A stretch of DNA of 64,000 nucleotides. Origin: Nosema muscidifuracis (taxonomy: Eukaryota; Microsporidia; Nosematidae). The stretch is from contig JAIOKI010000002.1 of NCBI GenBank assembly GCA_028335825.1, positions 868,001 through 932,000 on the forward strand. Reading direction: 5' to 3'. This document shows positions 1 to 11,113 of this stretch, one piece after another (within the stretch, counting starts at the first letter, position 1; the number at the start of each line of letters is the position of its first letter). The position numbers were made by a program, and so were the translations under genes. The notes beneath the pieces were generated by a model that did not search any database, was not told the origin of the DNA, and saw nothing but the letters and a program-made list of their open reading frames with translations.

Positions 1-245
1 GTTTACAAAAAAAAATAAGATTAAAGGAACTCAAATTTTGATATATAACTTACTAAAACCTTAAAATGAATGGTCTTCTAAAAAATTCAATTATTTTATA
101 AAAAATTGTCATCGATAAAAATGTGCCATCTAGGAACTAAATTTATAACCGTTGTGTTTTCTATTAAAAGATGTTCAAATTATTTAATTTTATAATTTTT
201 TTAATTTATAAAAGTCTATAAATATTTGAATTAATATTATCCTTA
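1..245. other. AT-rich leader of window, no gene seen
   Basis: No open frame or RNA gene is visible. The last few bases hold the CC motif (241-242) of the transporter gene that follows. The left edge is only the window cut. Confidence 0.6.
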
Positions 246-1499
246 ATGGAAATAGAATGTCAAGTAGTTTCAGAACTTATTCCTAAAAAACATTCCGATA
301 AGATTGCAGATGTAAAAGAAAGATATAAAGTTTCAAATATCATTTTAATTTTAATTAATTCATTGGTTGCACTAACTTGTGGTCTGGGATTGAATTCAGT
401 AGCAGTAGAATATCAGAAATCTAAACATTTATCTGAAAATAATCCAAATTTTGAAGTATTTTTTAGTGTTGCTGTAGCTATGTTTCTGGCTGGTGGAGGT
501 GTCGGACATATAATTTATGAATTAGTAGATTCTAAAAAATTTAGTAAAAAAAATTTTTTAGTACTAGGATCAATTCTAAATATCATTTCTTTTTCTATAA
601 TTTATTTTTACACGTATTTTTATGTTATTGGGGTTTCTCGTTTTTTTATGGGGTTAAATGCCGGATTTGCAAGTGCAATAGTTCCAGGAACTATTCATAA
701 GCTTGCTCCGGAAGGACTTAAAGGGTTTTTTAGTGCTTTTTATCCAGGATTTGTTGGATTGGGGTTGCTTATAGGTCAGATCATGACAATATTTAAAGAT
801 GAGAGTATGTTCTTTATTCCTCATATAATTTTGTGTCTTTTATTCTTTATTCAAACAGTTTTACTATATTTTATACCAAATATGGATGTAAAAGAAGAGG
901 ATGAGAAAGAAAAAAATGTTTTCCAGACTTTGAAAAGTAAAGAAGCGCGTAGAAGTGTTGTGTTAGCTGTAGTTTTTCATCTGGCACAACATTTATCTGG
1001 ATTTAATTATCTGACATTATTTACAGATCAGCTACTCGAAAATTCACCTAGTCCTTATTTTTTTGGAATCATGAATTTTGTCATTGCGTTAGTTTTTACT
1101 TGTTTATCAGGATGGCTGTGTGATTTAGGAGGTCGTAAATTTTTCTTTATATTAAGTTGTATTGCTTCAGCTATTTCTGTACTATGTTTTAAGTTCTTGA
1201 ATATTCCTCATATAATACTTGGATTCTTTTTTCTATCTTATAATTTTGGATTAGGCTGCATTCCATGGATTGTTTTAGATGAAATGTTTACAGCACCTTA
1301 TGTTAAATCAGGAAAATTTATAGCTGTTTGTGTCAACTGGTCTGCTGCTTTTTGTGTAACTATCTTTTCGAAATATATTTTTGAGTCAATGGGTGATTTA
1401 GTTTATACATTTTTTTCGACTTCAATTGTGATAGCAGCTAGTATAGTAGGAATATTTTTTAGAGAAACTAAAACTCAAACCCAACCAAGACTGCAATAA
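246..1499 (+). CDS. Sugar-porter (MFS) transporter
   Basis: A 417-residue multispanning protein of the major facilitator superfamily, most like the sugar porter (GLUT/HXT) family, which moves hexoses across the plasma membrane. Seen: about 12 hydrophobic segments; SRFFMGLNAG (131-140) and LAPEGLKG (153-160) in the N half; QHLSGFNY (248-255), matching the QQxSGxN hallmark of glucose carriers; DLGGRK (293-298), the inter-domain GRR-type loop; PWIVLDEMF (340-348), like the PWxxxxEL motif; and FRETKTQ (405-411), like PETKG. The length is slightly short for the family (about 450-500). The start is set by TATCC four bases before the ATG. It faces away from the minus-strand gene families. The family call is secure; the substrate is inferred. 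Confidence 0.93.
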   Translation: MEIECQVVSELIPKKHSDKIADVKERYKVSNIILILINSLVALTCGLGLNSVAVEYQKSKHLSENNPNFEVFFSVAVAMFLAGGGVGHIIYELVDSKKFSKKNFLVLGSILNIISFSIIYFYTYFYVIGVSRFFMGLNAGFASAIVPGTIHKLAPEGLKGFFSAFYPGFVGLGLLIGQIMTIFKDESMFFIPHIILCLLFFIQTVLLYFIPNMDVKEEDEKEKNVFQTLKSKEARRSVVLAVVFHLAQHLSGFNYLTLFTDQLLENSPSPYFFGIMNFVIALVFTCLSGWLCDLGGRKFFFILSCIASAISVLCFKFLNIPHIILGFFFLSYNFGLGCIPWIVLDEMFTAPYVKSGKFIAVCVNWSAAFCVTIFSKYIFESMGDLVYTFFSTSIVIAASIVGIFFRETKTQTQPRLQ

Positions 1500-1535
1500 A
1501 TTTTGTTAATTTATAATTTACTAATAATATTTTAA

Positions 1536-2438
1536 TTAAATTTTCATATCGCCAATCTGTTGAGATCCAGAACTATTTTTTTTATAATATCTCTTAAAAA
1601 TTTTAAAAGATATCAATCCTACAGCTAAAATTAAAATTGTAGATATAAAAAATATAGTAGGAGTTGCTAGTTCCAAAGCGCTGCTTGAATCATTTCTTAT
1701 CATATCAAAAGGATTATTTTCAATTTCAATATCATTCATAAATAGTTCATCTTGATTTTCTACTGATCTTATTACTCTGTTTTCACTTAACGTTTGATTT
1801 TCAAATTGAATAAAATTCAATCCTAAATTTCGGAAGTCAATTGAGTTTTCGACTTCATTAATCTGATCTTCAAATTCTGGGTTGACACACTTATCTGGTA
1901 CAAATGATGTAATAGCATTATTAAAGCAATCGATATCATCCAAACATTCATTTTTTAATTCATATGCTGCGCATTGTAATTTATTGAAAGTCTGTTTTCC
2001 ATCATTGCAAATATTTTCGATAGCATCAGTAATTCGTTTTCCTATTGCGGAAGTTGATACTAATTCATTATTCTTATACATTTTTCCATCGATAATTTTT
2101 ACACCATATATATCACAGGGTAGATATTTTAGAGAAAGAAACAGATTATTATGATCCACATCAATATCAATACAGCTTGTATCTAAATCAAAATTCTCAA
2201 AAGATTTATACAAACATTCTGAATCACATTCACACATTTCTCTAGTCAAATGAATCACACATCTGGGAAAATTTCTAAGAAAATTCTTCCAATATTCACT
2301 TGTTTCAATATAAATATTCTCCGCTGCTGTACACATAGTTTCGTATTTTTTGATACTTTCAGTTCTCCATTTTAAAAACTCATCAAAACTATTATTTTCT
2401 ACAATAGTGCAATTTCCGTTGTTGTCGTTATTTTCCAT
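1536..2438 (-). CDS. Cysteine-rich membrane-anchored protein, family A copy 1
   Basis: 300 residues, function unknown. Seen: cysteines at 36, 60, 69, 71, 75, 89, 108, 144, 156, 165, 171 and 184, matched one for one in the genes at 11114-11965 and 27571-28632; FPRC (57-60), MCECDSEC (68-75) and QCAAYEL (155-161) are shared landmarks. A single hydrophobic segment (about 259-279) is followed by a basic tail (KIFKRYYKK). There is no N-terminal signal peptide, although the start is well supported by ACCC seven bases before the ATG. The cysteines therefore either form disulfides in an N-out domain or bind metal in the cytoplasm (the CxCx3C core would suit either). In repeat block 1 it is the most downstream gene, after the 445-type and 540-type genes. 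I recognise no outside family. Confidence 0.9.
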   Translation of the reverse strand: MENNDNNGNCTIVENNSFDEFLKWRTESIKKYETMCTAAENIYIETSEYWKNFLRNFPRCVIHLTREMCECDSECLYKSFENFDLDTSCIDIDVDHNNLFLSLKYLPCDIYGVKIIDGKMYKNNELVSTSAIGKRITDAIENICNDGKQTFNKLQCAAYELKNECLDDIDCFNNAITSFVPDKCVNPEFEDQINEVENSIDFRNLGLNFIQFENQTLSENRVIRSVENQDELFMNDIEIENNPFDMIRNDSSSALELATPTIFFISTILILAVGLISFKIFKRYYKKNSSGSQQIGDMKI

Positions 2439-3780
2439 TAATCAGGGTATTTTTGTTCTATTTATAGTTTTTGAACTCATAATATAATTATTTTAATTAA
2501 TAAAAATAAAAATGTATATGATTAAATATGTTATTAATATCAGATTATTTTTATTATTTAGTTATAATTTTATTAAACAAATTTAATTTAAAAATTAATT
2601 TATTTAAGATTTTGTTTAACTATTTTATTATATAATGTGATGATTTACTTATTTATTTAATAAATTTATTTTAGATTTTGTTTAAACTATTTTATGATGT
2701 AATGTTATTATTTAGTTATTTATTTAATAAATTTAAACCCAAAAAAGTCTAAATTAATTAAATTAATTTATTTAAGAAAAATGGTAATAAGTTAATTATT
2801 TTTTTTCTTTTTATGTTTCTATAATATATAATTAAATTAACAAATTAAATTTTAATTAAATATTTTTACAAAATATACAAACTAAAATAAAGTTACTTAT
2901 ATAAATAATAAGTTCTTTTTGAAATTCTATTAATATGTATTTAGTCAGTATATTGATTTTTAAATATCAATTTGTAAAATATATTACTATTTAGACAATA
3001 TTATCTTGTATAATGAATTAAATAGTCTAAGAAAAGTTTAAAACAATTATTACATTGATTTATGAAATCAACATATTTTAATTTTAATTTAAAAAAAATT
3101 ATTAAAGTACAAATTTATAAAATATATTAATTTTCAACAATAGGTATTACTAACAAAATTTACTTAGAATGTTTTAATTTTATATTTTTGTAAATTAAAA
3201 TTTATTTTTTAGAGGAATACAAATCAGATTTATTGAATGACATGTATTTTTATATAGATTCTTATTTGATTATAAAGTTTTCTTTAATATTTGATTTATA
3301 AACGATAGTAGATTTTCAAATTTTTTTAAGTAAGTATTAAAAGGAAATAAATTATTCTAATTTAATTATATCTGCATTATTGTTTCGAGTTATACAATAA
3401 AATTGTTTATGATCATATTCTCTTATATTTTTCGCATTTATTCTAATTATGTCATCTAAGGTTCATTAAAATGAAAATTTTGTAATTAATTAATTTTCTT
3501 TCATAAATTTGTATAATAAGAATTAAAAAAGATGATTAAATTGAATATAAACAGCACGATTACTATTGCATATTTCTTATATAATTTTTTTATATATCAA
3601 TAAAATTTTAATGTTGTTTTTTATAACTACCATTGATTAATCAATAAATTTCGTGAATTATTTGTTCATTCTTTGAGGTTATGTGAATTAATTGATTTAT
3701 AATATTAGATAAATTAAATACCACAAAAAATCTATTATAAGATTGTTATTTTATATCTAAATCAATAACTAAAAATAATT
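2439..3780. other. AT-rich intergenic stretch
   Basis: Homopolymer-rich sequence without a convincing frame, promoter motif or RNA. It lies between the cysteine-rich gene and a LINE fragment. Confidence 0.5.
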
Positions 3781-3784
3781 ATAG

Positions 3785-4190
3785 AGATCTTAGTTCACTT
3801 AGGACGTATATTGTTGTCATAGACAGAAGGAATGTTAATATTAGAAGTGGTTATTACGTCCAGTGAAAATTTTAGCAAGTCGAAACCGAAAAATTGAGAA
3901 AGTATGATCTTCTTGCAAATGAATTAACACAAATGCATGGGTATAAAATGTTATTATGCCGTATGTATTAATTTGGGATGGCGTGGTATCAAATTTGCAT
4001 GATATCTACAGAAGAAGACTAGAGATATCTGTCCAAATTAAAGCTTACATCCAGTCTATAGTTTTAAACAGACTTTTTAGAGTATTTTACTTGACTACAG
4101 AAGAGATAGAGACTTTAATAATGTCTGTAGAATATTTGAGGAAATACAAATGCTAGAGAAGAGCCTTGTCTTGGTTGTACCAAAAGAATA
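3785..4190 (+). mobile_element. LINE 3'-end relic (R4/Dong-like), fragment 1
   Basis: A GC-richer island in AT-rich surroundings. The plus strand encodes the end of a retrotransposon polyprotein: a piece with KYDLLANELTQMHG, then PYVLIWDGVVSNLH, IYRRRLEIS and AYIQSIVLNR (an open run from 3956 to 4156). From memory, the pattern of LANE, then WDGVVT, then AYIQSxVLKKTLExIS is the C-terminal domain of R4/Dong-type LINEs common in microsporidia; this was not searched. No reverse transcriptase domain is present, as expected for a 5'-truncated LINE copy. At least one frame change and several stops show it is dead. Related fragments lie at 10678, 14780 and 27170. Confidence 0.5.
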
Positions 4191-4300
4191 AACGTTAATG
4201 GATACATAATTTAATATTTTTTAGCAAATAAAAATAAATAATACTGATGTTGAAAATACATCAAAACTTTTAAAGTTTGTTAAAACAAAAATAAATTATT

Positions 4301-5650
4301 CTAAAGTATTTTATTATCTTCTAGTATCTTAATTAACCCTTGCATTGTCATGTTTGACATTAAAATTATACCTTTACTGTTAAGATAGAATTTAGAAAAT
4401 AGTTTGTTGAATACTCTATAATAATCTTCTGTTTGTTTTTCAGTTATCAAATTTAAAATTAGTCCATAAATTTCTATATTTTCTCTTAATAAATTTTTTG
4501 ATTTTTTCAAATAATAATCTGAAAATAATCTTAATATTTTTTTCAAATTAGTTTTTATAATATTTTTCAGATCTATAACTAAATCCTGATTACAACATGT
4601 AATTAAATATGATAATCTATCTATAAAAAAATTTGAATCATAATATTCTATATAAACATTTCCATTTTCATAATAAAATATTATATGAAGTAAAAATCTA
4701 ATCAAACAATAAATATCTTTTTTGCTTGTAAGAATATCAAATAAACATTTGTATAGTACAATCTTGTCTAAAGGATCCTGAATGATATTTATACTTTCTA
4801 TTATACATGATATCAAGATTTCTTTATATATTTTCTTTTCATTCATTTCTTGAAAAATATCTTCAGTTATTTTATTTAAGACTTTAAAGTTATATTCAGT
4901 AAAAGAACAGATATATAAATTGAATTTGAATGTGTACTTTGAAATTATTTGGTATAATTCTTTTTTATCATCAATGATGGAGATTTTTTTTAAATTTAGG
5001 TTACTAAAATCAAACTCTTTTATAAAATCCATATATTGAAATATTTGATCAATATTATAGTTAATGTCATTAGATATATTACAACTATCGATATGAAAAA
5101 TATTAGGTAGAAACATAGAATTCTTCATTGAATTTAATAACTTATCTCTATAAACTGCATATGGATTATTTCTAATATCCATTAAATTTAACAAATATTT
5201 CAAATGAGGTAAGACTTGTTTTATATCATTATTAAACATACAAATAGTCTTATTAAACAAAAAAATATCTGTGTTATTATAAATTTGAAGATTAGCTAAT
5301 TTGTTATTATAAAAAAAATTAGATTTTTTTGATTTTTTCAATTCATTATTCGAAGTAACAGGATTATCAGAATCAAGATTTTCATCTATTTTTTTATTCA
5401 TATTATCAATAAATTCTATTAAAGATAGATAATCATCTTGAATTTTGTTGGTTTCTAATATGTCGTATCTTATAACTGAATTATCCTGAGAAATATCAGC
5501 TGTTTCAGTAATAAAATCTTCTTCATCTAAATATCCTAGATCTAAAAGTTCGTAATCTTTATTTGGGAGTATTTCTCTGACTATGCATAGTTCATTAGAA
5601 TTTCTTTTTGTACCTAAAGTTATCAAAAAGTATAGATTTATCAAATACAT
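4301..5650 (-). CDS. Secreted 445-residue family B protein, copy 1
   Basis: 449 residues, function unknown. Seen: an N-terminal hydrophobic stretch (about 1-13) typical of a short microsporidian signal peptide; an acidic region near 26-60 (EILPNKDY, LDEEDF); a long helical body with ISCIIESINIIQDPLDKI and YKCLFDIL shared with the other copies; and an almost invariant C-terminus ending IKILEDNKIL. There is no membrane segment beyond the N-terminus, so it is probably secreted. ATCC four bases before the ATG supports the start. Paralogs are at 12137-13471 and 41950-43278; this is the most diverged of the three. It sits between the cysteine-rich and 540-type genes on the same strand, but 1.9 and 2.6 kb away, so it is not an operon. 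Confidence 0.9.
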   Translation of the reverse strand: MYLINLYFLITLGTKRNSNELCIVREILPNKDYELLDLGYLDEEDFITETADISQDNSVIRYDILETNKIQDDYLSLIEFIDNMNKKIDENLDSDNPVTSNNELKKSKKSNFFYNNKLANLQIYNNTDIFLFNKTICMFNNDIKQVLPHLKYLLNLMDIRNNPYAVYRDKLLNSMKNSMFLPNIFHIDSCNISNDINYNIDQIFQYMDFIKEFDFSNLNLKKISIIDDKKELYQIISKYTFKFNLYICSFTEYNFKVLNKITEDIFQEMNEKKIYKEILISCIIESINIIQDPLDKIVLYKCLFDILTSKKDIYCLIRFLLHIIFYYENGNVYIEYYDSNFFIDRLSYLITCCNQDLVIDLKNIIKTNLKKILRLFSDYYLKKSKNLLRENIEIYGLILNLITEKQTEDYYRVFNKLFSKFYLNSKGIILMSNMTMQGLIKILEDNKIL

Positions 5651-8235
5651 TATGGATTTAAAATAATAAATTTTTATAAAATAATTTAATTATTGATTAA
5701 TTATAATTAAAATAGATTAAAAAAAATATTATTTTCGTGTGCTATGTAACTTATTTATTAAAATGAAAATAGATTATTTAATTCTAAATTTTGTATACTA
5801 TGTAGCTAATTTATTAATTAAGGGGATTATGTTGAGTAATAATTTCACAATAAATTAAAAAAAAATCATTTTTCTTAGATTAAAATTCTTAATAATACAC
5901 AAAATTTTATAATATAAAGATTTTAAATTTTTATTGTTAAAAAAAGTTAAATTATACAATATTTAATTATAATAAAATTTGATTATTTTAAATAATCTAT
6001 AATATAATATGTTTCTTAGTATTAGAGTCTATATGATGCTACACAGTTACAAAGAGGAAGTAACCATTTCTTTATCATTGAACTTTATATGTTGTTTTAT
6101 AAAAAATGAATCATCTTTAAGATGAGCATTATTGTCTAGCAATTGAAATACAGAACTTGGAAAATTTTAAAATATCCAGAATCTTAAAATAAAGTAAGGT
6201 TCACTTGTAAATTAGTTATGCGATTGATATATTTTAGTCTCAACATGACGTAATTTTAAAAATAATGATGTGTCTAAAATAAATAATATTCTTTTATTAT
6301 CTAAATATTAAGATAGACAAACTCACAATATATTTTTAAAAATCATAGTTGTTAATAAATAGATTTAAAATAAAATATAACTTTAAATAACAGATATATA
6401 GTTCCGTAAGCTACATTTTATTTATATATTGTTTCATAATATATATGTATTTATCAATAAAATGACGTAAATTATTAATTATTATAAAGCATTATTCCAC
6501 TAATGATTATTGTTCTATATTATATGTGCATCATTAAAAATTAAGTTACAATGTCATCTTAAATAAAAAAATTTATTATTTTCAAAACCAAATTTTTTCA
6601 AAAATGTGAGGGATAAAATAAACAGCATAATTTATTTTTACAAAATAAAACAGAATAACAACTTTATTAATCTATCACTATTAGAACTCATTTTAATTTA
6701 TATTTAACTCTTAGTTATGGTATATTTTTATCAAATAACATTAACAGAACCTAGTAATTATAAAAATTAATTTTCAAATAAATAAAGCAAGTCTATAAAT
6801 TAAAACTTATTCCATATTTAAGATACCTATCATTATACTATAAAGAAATAAAACTAAATTTATTATTTTTTTGACTCATTTAATTAAAAAAATGACAACA
6901 TAAAATCATAATAATCAATCTTCTTTAAGAAGTCTTTCTATTTCTAGCTATTTCACATTAATTTAATTTTTTTGCTTTAATAAATTACATATGTTATTTC
7001 AATTAAAGACGAAAATAAATAAAAAAATATATTTGGCTATGAATAAAAAGAATGTTATAAAAAAAAATATTTTATAAATATGAATTTAAATACACTATCT
7101 TATGTGCTTGATCTTAAACGAAAATTCTAATCAGCTCATAATGAATTAATTTTGATTCGTAATTCTTATTTGTTTTTAAATTTGGTTAGGTATCAATTTT
7201 ATGACTTATAAATAGTTTATATAATCAATTATTTGCATGGAAATTTTGTAAATAAGAATTTAAAGATAGATAGAATTATATAAAAAAATAATTAGTTTGA
7301 ATCAATTAAGATAAAGTTTTTGTCAATTACGCTTATGTTTTAAGATTGTAAATTATTCAAGAAACACATTCTTTGATTAAAAATTAATAGAAATTTATGG
7401 TTTACAATATTAAAAATACTGTGATGATAAGCATATAAAATTTATCAAATTTTAAATAATGAAAAAAGCGATGCATTAAAACAAGTTATTATTAAGACTT
7501 AACTATATTTGAATTAAGGTCTTAAAAAGTTGTTTATGCATAAAGTAGCAGTTTTAAGAGAATATTTTATAAAAACTTATTAGCGTTAATTTTAAACTTA
7601 GATTTAATGTATAATTAGACAAATAATCTCAAACAAAATTGCTCAAGCTTATTTATTTCACTTGTAATCGCCGAAAGAAAAAATTCACAATGCTTTGTTC
7701 TATGTTTAAAAAAACTTATCAATATTTATAATTCACCTATATTTTAAGTTTTATTACAAATTTTTTAGTGAGTTTATTACTAGTACAAGCTCATTTCTTG
7801 ACATTATTTATAAAAAAAATTATCCTATTGAAAGTTTAATATGATTTTTTTTTTAGTTAGAAATACTGATATTATTAAGTGTACATATTTATTAAACACA
7901 TAATTATTTTTAAATTTATTAATTCATAGACATTGTCAAAAGACTTTACATAATTAAAAAACATATAATGCAATTGATATTTAAATTCTTTAGAAATATT
8001 TTGTAATTTCACACCATTATATACTTTAATTAAGATCATTTTTTTTATTATATGTAGATTTAATAACTAAAAAAATTATTTTTATTGTTCATTTTATATT
8101 ATTTTAATGCCGTTTTATTCACTGAATGACACTCTATAGTAATAATTAAATTAATTTATAATCATTTCTTCAAAAACCTGTTATTATAAATTTCATCTTA
8201 CATATAAAAAATAAACATTGTTAAAAGTAAATAAT
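5651..8235. other. AT-rich gene desert, 2.6 kb
   Basis: No open frame with a promoter motif and no recognisable element. The upstream flank of this family B gene does not visibly match the conserved flank of the other two copies. Confidence 0.5.
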
Positions 8236-9858
8236 TTAATTCATTATCTCACTCAACTCATCTTTTAAAGGTAAATCTTGTAAGTTTTCCTTGATAAGAA
8301 TTTTTTTGTTATCTTGTGATTTAAAATAAATAACATTATTTCTGATAATTGGTGGGAATCTCTTAGTCAAATGAGCTAAAATATTAAAGATAGATGTGAG
8401 TTCATAATCAAGTATATATGTAACATCTTTCAAATCTTTCATAACATACTTGAAAATATTAAATGCTGAATTATCATCTTTAGGTATACCTAACTTATTT
8501 AGTATCTCATCATATAGTTCCTTCCAGTGATACTCCTCAGTCTTGTAGTCATTTGATAAATATACTTCATTAAGAACTTTTCCAAATAAAATCGTTAAAT
8601 AGTTAAAATGTCTGAATTTAGGAATGGGTCTTATTTTGAGTATTCTTTTTTTAATAATTTCGTCAAATAAATTATCGTAAGCTATTTCTAAAGCATCTTT
8701 TTTATCTTGATTTAAAATTTTTAAAGAATAGCTTAGGTTCATTATATCTTCAAATTCGTTGTTTGTTATTATCTTAAGACTCTTGAGTAAATGAAGGAAT
8801 ATTATTGAATATGATGAGTAATATGATTTGATGATCTTGTTAATAATCAATAATTTCATATCATCAGTTAGTGAATAATACAATAGACTAGCTGAAAATA
8901 AATCTTCATTTTTAAGGTTCAGTGAAGAGGAAAAAAACTCTTTCATATCTTCAAACATTTCTTTGGAAATATTTCTTTTATCTAATGATCCTGAAATATA
9001 AAGTTTTCCATCAATGCTTAAATTGTCTTCATAAAAAATATAAGGGAAATTATTATCGAATAAAGACGAAGTGTTATTTTTTTCGTTTTCTTTAATTGAA
9101 GTGTTCTTGATAAAACCTTCTTGAATATTCATGGTATTATTGCAGAATATAGTGTAAGAAGAACATTTAAAGCTTTCAAATAGTCTTATTAATAAATCTT
9201 TGTCTGACAATTTTGTAAACTCGTAATCTATTAAAATTTCAGTAAAATATTTTCTGATATTGAATTCGTCAAAATTTATAATGAAATAATATAAACTATC
9301 TTTTCGTTTAAAAATAAAATTTATAATAATATTATCACCATTATAAACAAAATCTGATGACTTCAATATTCTTCCAAAAAAGTAAAATAAAAGATCACAA
9401 TCTCTTAATATTCGTATTGTATGATTTTTATGATACTCTTTGATATTCTTTATAAAAGCTTCAACAATTTTTTCCTCAGTTCTTACAATAGGATATGCTG
9501 ATAAATTATAAATTATTTCGTAGTCAATGACTCTATCTCTAAAATTCTCATCAAGGAATTCTGTAAATGAACATGTCTTATTTTCTCCATATGTTATCAT
9601 AATATTATTTTCAGAATCTAATACAAAATTGAATTTTACAGAATTAAGTATTGTTTGTTCACCTTCAGCTATAAATTTCTCTCTCCACCAACTTTTAGAA
9701 GGATGAAAATTTATATTGATCAAAAGAGGTTTTTTCTTCAGATCAATTTCTTCGAATTCCTTATTCTGATATTTCCTAATTATTGTATCTTGTATATCTT
9801 CATAAAAGTTTTTTAATGATATTGATGTCATTATGTTATAGATATAAAGAAGAATCAT
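8236..9858 (-). CDS. Secreted 540-residue family C protein, copy 1
   Basis: 540 residues, unknown function. Seen: a short hydrophobic N-terminus (MILLYIYNIM) that could act as a signal peptide; a FTEFLDENF segment near residue 120 that aligns with FNKYLDEKF in the copy at 32523; a mid-protein SLFDNNFPYIFYE; then KMYISG-like and MFEDMKEFF segments matching the paralog; and a helical C-terminal half. CCCC directly abuts the ATG, the closest spacing in the window, so the in-frame ATG ten codons in is an alternative start. It is the upstream gene of repeat block 1. Paralogs: 15725-17327 (frameshifted) and 32523-34157. Divergence is high, so family membership rests on shared blocks and length. Confidence 0.88.
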   Translation of the reverse strand: MILLYIYNIMTSISLKNFYEDIQDTIIRKYQNKEFEEIDLKKKPLLININFHPSKSWWREKFIAEGEQTILNSVKFNFVLDSENNIMITYGENKTCSFTEFLDENFRDRVIDYEIIYNLSAYPIVRTEEKIVEAFIKNIKEYHKNHTIRILRDCDLLFYFFGRILKSSDFVYNGDNIIINFIFKRKDSLYYFIINFDEFNIRKYFTEILIDYEFTKLSDKDLLIRLFESFKCSSYTIFCNNTMNIQEGFIKNTSIKENEKNNTSSLFDNNFPYIFYEDNLSIDGKLYISGSLDKRNISKEMFEDMKEFFSSSLNLKNEDLFSASLLYYSLTDDMKLLIINKIIKSYYSSYSIIFLHLLKSLKIITNNEFEDIMNLSYSLKILNQDKKDALEIAYDNLFDEIIKKRILKIRPIPKFRHFNYLTILFGKVLNEVYLSNDYKTEEYHWKELYDEILNKLGIPKDDNSAFNIFKYVMKDLKDVTYILDYELTSIFNILAHLTKRFPPIIRNNVIYFKSQDNKKILIKENLQDLPLKDELSEIMN

Positions 9859-9862
9859 GGGG
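9859..9862 (-). promoter_or_regulatory. CCCC start-proximal motif abutting the ATG
   Basis: On the minus strand, GATACCCC runs straight into the start codon. This is the microsporidian CC/CCC-type signal seen before other genes here, but at zero spacing, which leaves the exact start of the 540-residue gene open. Confidence 0.6.
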
Positions 9863-10677
9863 TATCATATTTTCACAGCTTTTATAGTTTTTTTAATTAA
9901 ATTTAAAAAGCTAGGTAATTAAAAATTACATTTCTTTGATTAAGATATTATTGATAATTTTCACATTTGAATCAAATTTATTTCTAAATTATTTATCTTT
10001 TTTTAAATATTCATCATATAATATAATAGCATAATTTTATTTTTGAAAAATAATTGTAGAATTTCATACCTAATAAAAAATATATTTAAGAATGTTTTAT
10101 CGAATTTTATATTTACATTTTTCATAATTTAATTTATCATTTAATTTGCAATAATTTATTTATTCTTTTTGAAAATAAATTAAATTAAAAATACTTAAAA
10201 AACGAAAGGAAAATAAATAGTTTTAAGTATTTATCCAGAATTAATTTTAATAAATATATATTAAAAACTTCTTTAAAATAAGGAGCTACTCAAAAATATT
10301 ATTTTTTGTTTGTTCAATAAATTTAATAATAATTCTAAATGAATGTTTTTTAATGATTAAATACTTTTTAATTTATATTTTAGTGATTTCACAAAACGAA
10401 ACACCTTTGATGAATTTTAATATTCTATATATTATTGTTTTAAAAATACCATTATTTGTGTATATTCCAATTGATATATCAATAAGATGCAGTGGGCATT
10501 ATAGAATAAAAATATTTTCTTAGAAAAAAGTCATTAAAAAGTATATTATCTATCAAGTTAATGTATAAAATCTTTAGTTATGGTTATATGAGACAATATT
10601 ATAAGCATTACGATTTACTCATTTACAAAGCTTAAAAATCTCTTTTTACAAGGTCATATTGTTCCAATGAATATTGA
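9863..10677. other. AT-rich spacer between the two repeat blocks
   Basis: Nothing recognisable. It separates the 540-type gene of block 1 from a LINE fragment and block 2. Confidence 0.45.
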
Positions 10678-10908
10678 AATCAGATCAAAGTTTATACTAT
10701 AAATAAAACTTATATATTCATATTTATAATCTTCACGGCAATCACTGAACTTTCCTTTACAATCACAATTCTAGAATTATTACATTTGTTGAACGACATT
10801 CTAAAAAACTTCCAATGGGTATATAGAACTGAGACAAAAAAAGCCAGACATAGATACTTCTATGACAGGCTCTATGAAGTCTCAAGAGATGGCAAATACG
10901 GTATATAA
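10678..10908 (+). mobile_element. LINE relic, fragment 2
   Basis: About 76 codons stay open here without a start codon, unusual for sequence this AT-rich. The product ends with QWVYRTETKKARHRYFYDRL and then YEVSRDGKYGI before the stop. The FYDR segment is also visible in the island at 27170, next to the AYIQSxVLK-type motif, which ties both to the LINE seen at 3785. It has no promoter motif and no reverse transcriptase domain. It could instead be a scrap of a host gene. Confidence 0.4.
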
Positions 10909-11113
10909 ACGAGGAATAAAACTAAATCAATTTCTCTTTAAAACGTTCTTTTTCAACTAATTCAATAATAGTAAATTTAAATACAACGATAAAATATTTT
11001 AAAATAAAGAGATTTATTTAGTTCTACGTAAAAGAATATAAGATTTAATTTTATCATCAAAAGATCAATTAAGATGAGAAAGAAAATATATCAATGAACA
11101 TTTTAAGTTTTAA

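Noticed and set aside
1882-2154. Plus-strand open frame inside the first cysteine-rich gene
   Set aside because: Opposite-strand shadow of 1536-2438, with no start motif. The same applies to 11760-11954, 28386-28583, 32513-32758, 34866-35069 and 55743-55937.
3956-4156. Stand-alone 66-residue gene
   Set aside because: Its ATG has no start motif, and its motifs continue upstream in another frame as part of a LINE fragment.
10790-10910. tRNA gene in a GC-richer island
   Set aside because: No cloverleaf arms or T-loop consensus could be placed; the open frame and its motifs fit a LINE scrap better.
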